Origin: Aliirhizobium wenxiniae
GTDB lineage: Bacteria > Pseudomonadota > Alphaproteobacteria > Rhizobiales > Rhizobiaceae
Direction of reading: 5' to 3'
NCBI RefSeq assembly: GCF_019511445.1
Contig: NZ_JAEUAN010000009.1
Coordinates: 1 to 64,000, forward strand
Length of the DNA stretch: 64,000 bases
Under the pieces are notes generated by a model that made no database searches, had not been told where the DNA came from, and saw only the letters and a list, made by a program, of their open reading frames with translations. Position numbers and translations under genes: made by a program. Below, in pieces: positions 59,493 to 64,000 of this stretch; position 1 is the first letter of the stretch, and each line of letters opens with the position of its first letter.

Positions 59493-60999
59493 CGGCTGAG
59501 CCTCCCCATTCCCCGGCCATCATCAGCCCGAGCCTTCGTGCATCGACATCCTCGGCATTGACGGAAGGAGACAGCCGTCCACCGACAATCGCCTGGATAC
59601 GGTCGGCCAGCGCCATCACCTCATCGAGATCCTCGGAAATCAGCAGCACGGCAGTGCCCGCCTTGCGCGCCTCGAGAATACGTTCATGCACGGCCGCCAC
59701 AGCCCCTTCGTCCAATCCGCGCGCCGGCTGCGCCGCAAGCAGGATTCTTGGGTGTTCGATCAGGTTGCGGCCAAGGATCAGCTTCTGCATGTTGCCGCCG
59801 GATAAGAGCCGGATACGGCTGGTCGGCGAACCACCGCGCACGTCAAACGCTGAAATGATCTTCGTCGCAAAGGCGATCCCCGCCTTGCGATCGACCAGCC
59901 CGGCCTTGGAAAATTCCGGCAGCCGTTCCAGCACCGCATTTTCCCAGATCGCCATCTCGCCGATCGCGCCGTCGCGGTTACGATCCTCGGGAATGCGCCC
60001 GATACCGGAAGACACGGCATCCGCCACCGTCAGGTCGCCGGCACCCTTGCCGAACAGCACCAGATCGCCGGCGCTGCGGCCGATCGTACCGCTCAAAAGC
60101 TGCGCCAGCACCGCCTGCCCGTTGCCGGAAACGCCGATAATGCCGAGCACTTCACCGGCCCTCAGCCGAAAATCGACGGATTTCAACCGGTCCACGCCAC
60201 CCGAGCGCACGGTGATGCCCGCCGCCTCCAGGACGATTTCACCCGGCGTCGAAGCCTCCCGCACCGGCCGCGTCACCTTGCGGCCCACCATCAGCTCGGC
60301 AAGTTCGGCCTTGCTGGTCTCGCCGACGTTACGCTCGGCCACCAGCTTGCCGCCGCGCAGCACGACGATGCGGTCGGCCGTCGCCATCACCTCGTCCAGC
60401 TTGTGGGAAATGAAGATCAGCGACAGCCCCTGCCGCGCCATATCCTTCAAGGTCGAAAACAGCGTCTCGGCTTCCAGCTTGGTCAGAACAGCCGTCGGCT
60501 CGTCGAGCACCAGAATGCGCGCATCGTTATAAAGCGCCTTGAGGATTTCCACCCGTTGCTGCTCTCCGACCGAAAGATCGCCGAGCCGCGCATCCGGATC
60601 GACCTTCAGCCCGAAACGCTGCGAAATCTCGATCAGCTTTTTCCGCCCGGCAGAGACATTCGAACCGAGAGACCAGAGGCTTTCCGTCCCGGTCATGACG
60701 TTTTCGAGCACAGTCAGGTTCGGCGCCAGCGAAAAATGCTGGTGCACCATGCCGACACCGGCGCGGATCGCGGCACGCGGTTTGCCCGGCGGCAGCATCT
60801 GCCTCATCACCGAAACCGACCCCGTATCCGGCACATAATGGCCGAAGAGAATGCTCATCAGGGTCGTCTTGCCGGCGCCGTTTTCACCGAGCAGCGCGAC
60901 GATCTCGCCTTTTGCGAGCGACAGTGAAATATCGTCATTCGCGAGGTTATCGCCAAAGCGCTTGCTGACATTTCTGATGTCGAGAACGGTATCCGTCAT
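59482..60999 (-). CDS. BMP-family ABC transporter ATP-binding protein, two ABC domains
   Basis: This 505-residue ATPase has Walker A 'GENGAGKTTLM' near residue 38 and Walker B 'ILVLDEPTAVLTKLEAE' in domain 1. Domain 2 has the degenerate loop 'GVSGNGQAVLAQL', 'LSGGNMQKLILGRNL' and 'ARGLDEGAV'. It is the YufO-type energy subunit of the nucleoside-type importer. Confidence 0.92.
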   Translation of the reverse strand: MTDTVLDIRNVSKRFGDNLANDDISLSLAKGEIVALLGENGAGKTTLMSILFGHYVPDTGSVSVMRQMLPPGKPRAAIRAGVGMVHQHFSLAPNLTVLENVMTGTESLWSLGSNVSAGRKKLIEISQRFGLKVDPDARLGDLSVGEQQRVEILKALYNDARILVLDEPTAVLTKLEAETLFSTLKDMARQGLSLIFISHKLDEVMATADRIVVLRGGKLVAERNVGETSKAELAELMVGRKVTRPVREASTPGEIVLEAAGITVRSGGVDRLKSVDFRLRAGEVLGIIGVSGNGQAVLAQLLSGTIGRSAGDLVLFGKGAGDLTVADAVSSGIGRIPEDRNRDGAIGEMAIWENAVLERLPEFSKAGLVDRKAGIAFATKIISAFDVRGGSPTSRIRLLSGGNMQKLILGRNLIEHPRILLAAQPARGLDEGAVAAVHERILEARKAGTAVLLISEDLDEVMALADRIQAIVGGRLSPSVNAEDVDARRLGLMMAGEWGGSADAV

Positions 61000-62399
61000 C
61001 GGTCGAGGCCTGTGATTGGGAAAGGGTGCGACCAGCGCTCTTCACCCTCAAGCCTTGCGGCAAGGGCCAGAAGCAGCGCCTCATGCCCCATAGGAGCTAT
61101 CATCTGCACCGGCAAGGGCAGACCGGCCTTATCCACCCCGAAAGGCAAGGTAATCGCCGGAAAGCCGGAAATATTGGCGATCGCCGCAAGCGGGGCGAAA
61201 GAGCCCATGCGGGCAAAATGCAGGTCGGTATCGCGGCGATCGCTCGGGAAAGATCCGATCGGCCTTGGCGCTGAAGTGAGCATCGGCGTCAGCAGCACGT
61301 CAAAACGGTCGAACAGCGCATGCAGATCGCGGCTGACATAAACCATCGCCTGCACGAGGTCCCAGACCGCAACGCCGCTCATCAGCCCGCCTTCATCCGC
61401 AACCGCCTGCGTCATCGGCTCCCAACGAGACGCATCGATACCTGGCAAATTCGCCAGCCTTGCAAGATTGATGGCAATCACATCGCGAAACGCCTTGCCC
61501 GAAGCTTCGATGATCGCGCGGATATCGCTCCAGCCAAGCGAAACGATCTCATGTCCCTCCGCATCCAAGGTACGGGCAGCATCCGCAACGGCCTCGGCAC
61601 GAACCGGATCGATCGCATAATCCGATCCAAGATGCGTCAGCAGCCCTATCTTAAGCCTACCGGCCTTGACTGCGGCCTGCTCGACCGGCGGATAAGGCCC
61701 GCGCGCCGAGCCGGAGAGCACCGAAAACACCCGCTCCGCATCGCGCACCGAGCGGCAGACGGCAAGTTCGCTGGCAATCCCGCCGAGATGGTTGGTAAAC
61801 AGCGGCCCCGCCGCCATCGCCCCGCGTCCGGGTTTCAGCCCCACCAGACCGCAGCAGGCGGCCGGAACACGGATCGACCCACCGGCATCGGTCGCGTGCG
61901 CGATCGAAACGATGCCGGCCGCAACAGCTGCCGCTGCCCCACCGGAAGACCCGCCGGATGTCAGCGATGGATCGAGCGGATTTTTCGATATCGGGCCGAT
62001 CAGCGGCTCGCTTGCCAACGACAGGCCGAATTCCGGTGTCGTTGTAATCCCGAAAAGACAGAAACCGGCATCGCGATAACGGACTGCCAGATCGGAATCC
62101 GCCTCGCCGCGCTGCCTCGGCAGGGACTTCGATCCGGCGCTGACCGGAAATCCCTTGAACGGCCCGCCAAGATCCTTGGCAAGCGTCGGCACGCCGCCGA
62201 ACGGCATGGATTTGCGCTGGGCTTCAGGCAATGCGTCAAACGCATCGGCCGAGACCAGCCCCTGTTGCGCATCCAGATAACATATGGCGCCTAGCGCCTC
62301 GTGTGTTTCGGCTGCGGCAAGCGATCTTTCCATCGCCTGCCGCGCCGTCATTTCTCCGCAGCCGATCGCTTCGGCAAGTGCTGTCGCGTCGGCATGCAT
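60996..62399 (-). CDS. Amidase (amidase-signature family)
   Basis: This 467-residue hydrolase has the Ser-cisSer-Lys triad: Lys in 'PTLAKDLGGPF' (about residue 75), 'LTSGGSSGGAAAAVA' (about residues 148-162) and 'DAGGSIRVPAACCGLVGLKP'. It hydrolyses carboxamides. It overlaps the importer ATPase start, so it is co-translated with the transporter and probably acts on the imported compound or its deaminated product. The substrate is not assigned. Confidence 0.9.
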   Translation of the reverse strand: MHADATALAEAIGCGEMTARQAMERSLAAAETHEALGAICYLDAQQGLVSADAFDALPEAQRKSMPFGGVPTLAKDLGGPFKGFPVSAGSKSLPRQRGEADSDLAVRYRDAGFCLFGITTTPEFGLSLASEPLIGPISKNPLDPSLTSGGSSGGAAAAVAAGIVSIAHATDAGGSIRVPAACCGLVGLKPGRGAMAAGPLFTNHLGGIASELAVCRSVRDAERVFSVLSGSARGPYPPVEQAAVKAGRLKIGLLTHLGSDYAIDPVRAEAVADAARTLDAEGHEIVSLGWSDIRAIIEASGKAFRDVIAINLARLANLPGIDASRWEPMTQAVADEGGLMSGVAVWDLVQAMVYVSRDLHALFDRFDVLLTPMLTSAPRPIGSFPSDRRDTDLHFARMGSFAPLAAIANISGFPAITLPFGVDKAGLPLPVQMIAPMGHEALLLALAARLEGEERWSHPFPITGLDR

Positions 62400-62408
62400 C
62401 GTTTCGGC

Positions 62409-63395
62409 TTACTTCGGCTCGTTCATGTTGCGCGGCACTTCGAACGTGCCGGCCTTGATCTCGGCGCGCTTGGCTTCCATTGCAGCTTCGGCTTCCGCAG
62501 GCGCTACGCCCTTGACGAAGGCGATATCGCTGCCGCCTTCTTTCAGTAGACCGAAGGCCGTATAATCCTTGCCGACCGGCTTGCCGGCCGCAACATCGGC
62601 AATCGCCGCATTGAGGATCGGGCGGAAGCCCCAGAGTGCGTTAGCGAATACGGTTTCCGGATAACGCGGCGTGTAGTCGATCAGCGAGCCGACGGCCTTG
62701 ATGCCGCGTTCCTTGGCAGCGTCCGCCGTGCCGATACGCTCGCCGAACAGGATGTCCGCGCCGGCATCGATCTGGGCAAGACCTGCCTCGCGTGCCTTCG
62801 GCGGATCGAAGAAGGTGCCGATGAAGGAGACGAGAACTTTCGCGTTCGGGTTAACGGCCTTCACGCCTTCGCCGAAGGCGTTGATCAGCATGTTGACTTC
62901 CGGGATCGGCATGGCGCCGACGGCACCGACCGTATTGCTCTTGGTCATTTTGCCGGCCAGCATGCCGGCCAGATAGGCGCCGTCGTGGTTCCAGGTGCCG
63001 AAGACACCAAAGTTGTCGCCGGCTTCCTTGCCGCTGGAGCCGAGAACGAAGGCGGTTTCCGGATATTCGCCAGCCACTTCACGGGCTTCGCTTTCCACCG
63101 CATAGGCTTCGCCGATGATAAGCTTGTTGCCCTGCTCAGCATATTCGCGCATCGCACGGCCGTAATCGGTGCCCGAAACGCCTTCCGAGAAGACATATTC
63201 GATCACGCCTTCCTTGGCGGCTTCCTGCAAGGCGGCATGAAGAACCGAGTTCCATGCGTTCTCGACCGGCGAGCCGTGAATACCGGCAACCTTCAGCGGC
63301 GCAGCGCGCGCGATTGACGGAAGAAACGCGCTTGCGCCAACGGCTGCAGCCGATGCGATCAGCGTGCGGCGGGACAGCTTGAATTCATGTGTCAT
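62409..63395 (-). CDS. BMP-family substrate-binding protein (nucleoside/heterocycle type)
   Basis: This 328-residue protein of the BmpA/PnrA type has 'GIHGSPVENAWNSVLHAALQ', 'FVLGSSGKEAGDNFGVF' and 'GRIAGM'-like 'GAMPIPEVNMLINAFGEGVK'. The export signal 'LSRRTLIASAAAVGASAFLP' carries twin arginines, so Tat export is likely instead of the usual lipoprotein anchor. It opens the importer operon, behind a strong promoter. Confidence 0.88.
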   Translation of the reverse strand: MTHEFKLSRRTLIASAAAVGASAFLPSIARAAPLKVAGIHGSPVENAWNSVLHAALQEAAKEGVIEYVFSEGVSGTDYGRAMREYAEQGNKLIIGEAYAVESEAREVAGEYPETAFVLGSSGKEAGDNFGVFGTWNHDGAYLAGMLAGKMTKSNTVGAVGAMPIPEVNMLINAFGEGVKAVNPNAKVLVSFIGTFFDPPKAREAGLAQIDAGADILFGERIGTADAAKERGIKAVGSLIDYTPRYPETVFANALWGFRPILNAAIADVAAGKPVGKDYTAFGLLKEGGSDIAFVKGVAPAEAEAAMEAKRAEIKAGTFEVPRNMNEPK

Positions 63396-63427
63396 GGATG
63401 AAAATCCCCTCTTTTCGTATGGTCAAT

Positions 63428-63456
63428 TCTGTAGGCAGCGCACAAAACAGTGTCAA
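63428..63456 (-). promoter_or_regulatory. Promoter of the BMP importer operon
   Basis: TTGACA (63451-63456) and TACAGA (63428-63433) are separated by exactly 17 bases on the - strand. The predicted start is near 63421, 26 bases before the ATG. TGCCCAT-CAA-ATGGGCA (63467-63483), a perfect 7-bp dyad, lies 10 bases upstream of the -35 and is a candidate regulator site. Confidence 0.72.
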
Positions 63457-63689
63457 GCAAACTGACTGCCCATCAAATGGGCATCCCTGACTTTATTCGT
63501 TATCGCGCCGCAGGGACGCTTAGTCCGGGAAGCCCCCGATTGCCATGCGACCAAGGGAGGCTGGAAGACCGGATCACGGCTTCGTGATTGGCAATTTCCG
63601 CAGTTCCGCCCGTCGCCGCAAGCCCCTGTCAGCCAAGGGGATCGCAACAGGAAAGAAGAGCAATGCGAAGGCCGCGTCATAATAGAATT

Positions 63690-63878
63690 GTGTTTTTTTA
63701 TGGACATCCACACCCCTCCTCCCTACCTTCCCAAGCGTAACCGGGCGATCGGACGTATTACCGAGAGTAGATTTCGAACGATCCGGCCAACATGTTTCTC
63801 GCGGCCTTCCTGATGCGTTTTCCGCATCGGCCGCGGCCCATATCCACGGCGGCGATATTGTTTCGCCGCTTTTTGTTG
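63690..63878 (+). ncRNA. Candidate small RNA with CCUCCUCCC motif
   Basis: CCTCCTCCC lies at 63715-63723, followed by a long hairpin (GCGGCC...GATGCG-TTTTC-CGCATC...GGCCGC, about 63800-63834) and a strong terminator (GCGGCGA-TATTGT-TTCGCCGC, then TTTTTGTTGT, about 63848-63882). Alphaproteobacterial trans-acting RNAs (alpha-r14 and 'cuckoo' types) expose this anti-Shine-Dalgarno motif. The 5' end is estimated from an AT-rich block near 63680. Strand and function are inferred. Confidence 0.4.
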
Positions 63879-63882
63879 TCTT
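63848..63882 (+). terminator. Rho-independent terminator
   Basis: GGCGGCGA and TTCGCCGC form a stable 8-bp stem with a short loop, followed by TTTTTGTTGT on the + strand. No protein gene ends nearby on +, so the transcript it ends is likely non-coding. Confidence 0.75.
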
Positions 63883-63971
63883 GATATCCTTAGCGCCGAC
63901 CAGCGGGCGCTGCATTTAGGGAAATCACAAAAGGAGAACGCCCGCGCTATCGAGCCCGGGCCCAAGATTGA

Positions 63972-64000
63972 ATGGCTTTTGCAACTGAAAATGACGCGTC
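63972..64000 (+). CDS. Possible gene start truncated by the window edge
   Basis: An ATG at 63972 opens a frame reading 'MAFATENDA' to the window end. No ribosome site is near; GGAG at 63932 is 36 bases away, inside a GCGGGCG/CGCCCGC stem. Too short to identify. The region 63880-63970 may be its leader. Confidence 0.25.

Overview
The window reads as a chromosome, chromid or large plasmid segment from an alphaproteobacterium of the Rhizobium/Agrobacterium group. This follows from even, moderately high GC, several copies of dispersed palindromic intergenic elements of the kind common in rhizobia, sugar ABC and TRAP importers in tight operons, a thiCOSGE operon, nrdHIEF and an FtrABCD-type iron system. 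The species cannot be fixed from the sequence alone. No tRNA, rRNA, transposase, phage gene or CRISPR array was seen.

Layout. (1) 1-7.1 kb, + strand: a hexuronate/aldonate locus with TRAP permeases DctQ and DctM, an idonate-type dehydrogenase, UxuA, UxuB and a second zinc dehydrogenase. It is bracketed by two inverted copies of one repeat. (2) 7.4-16.4 kb, - strand: a full non-phosphorylated L-fucose pathway with its own ribose-type ABC importer, and a divergent GntR/FadR regulator at 16.6-17.2 kb. (3) 17.3-21.6 kb, - strand: nrdHIEF (class Ib ribonucleotide reductase) behind a promoter whose -10 is covered by an NrdR box, followed by a cobalamin riboswitch. (4) 21.9-23.5 kb: inositol-monophosphatase-like and glycerophosphodiesterase-like genes. 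(5) 23.7-28.3 kb, - strand: thiCOSGE behind a TPP riboswitch. (6) 28.4-38.3 kb: a probable D-apiose locus. Isomerase, two-part transketolase and FGGY kinase lie on -, while a binding protein, DUF2291 lipoprotein, ATPase, permease and DeoR regulator lie on +. Two near-identical 20-bp sites in inverted orientation sit in the divergent promoter. (7) 38.4-39.3 kb: FMN riboswitch and ribB. (8) 39.3-44.3 kb: a split two-component system around a MipA/OmpV outer-membrane protein, with a PAP2 phosphatase, an acyl carrier protein and a 38-residue membrane peptide. (9) 44.5-48.8 kb: RND efflux pump and its adaptor. (10) 48.9-52.4 kb: iron uptake, with ftrABC divergent from ftrD. (11) 52.4-56.2 kb: aminotransferase, Lrp regulator, arginase and ornithine cyclodeaminase. 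(12) 56.2-63.4 kb, - strand: a BMP-family (nucleoside-type) ABC importer with an amidase and a cytosine-deaminase-like amidohydrolase. (13) 63.4-64 kb: a good promoter for that operon, a candidate small RNA with a CCUCCUCCC motif and a strong terminator, and the possible start of another gene.

Most of the window serves nutrient scavenging: plant cell-wall sugars (hexuronates, fucose, apiose), arginine, heterocycles and iron. Cofactor-sensing RNAs (B12, TPP, FMN) control three housekeeping modules. The most distinctive signals are regulatory: the NrdR-plus-B12 double control of nrdHIEF, the DeoR-type operators of the apiose locus, the shared 16-bp direct-repeat motif around the split two-component system, and the candidate anti-Shine-Dalgarno small RNA. 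Family assignments rest on reading translated motifs; no database search was run.
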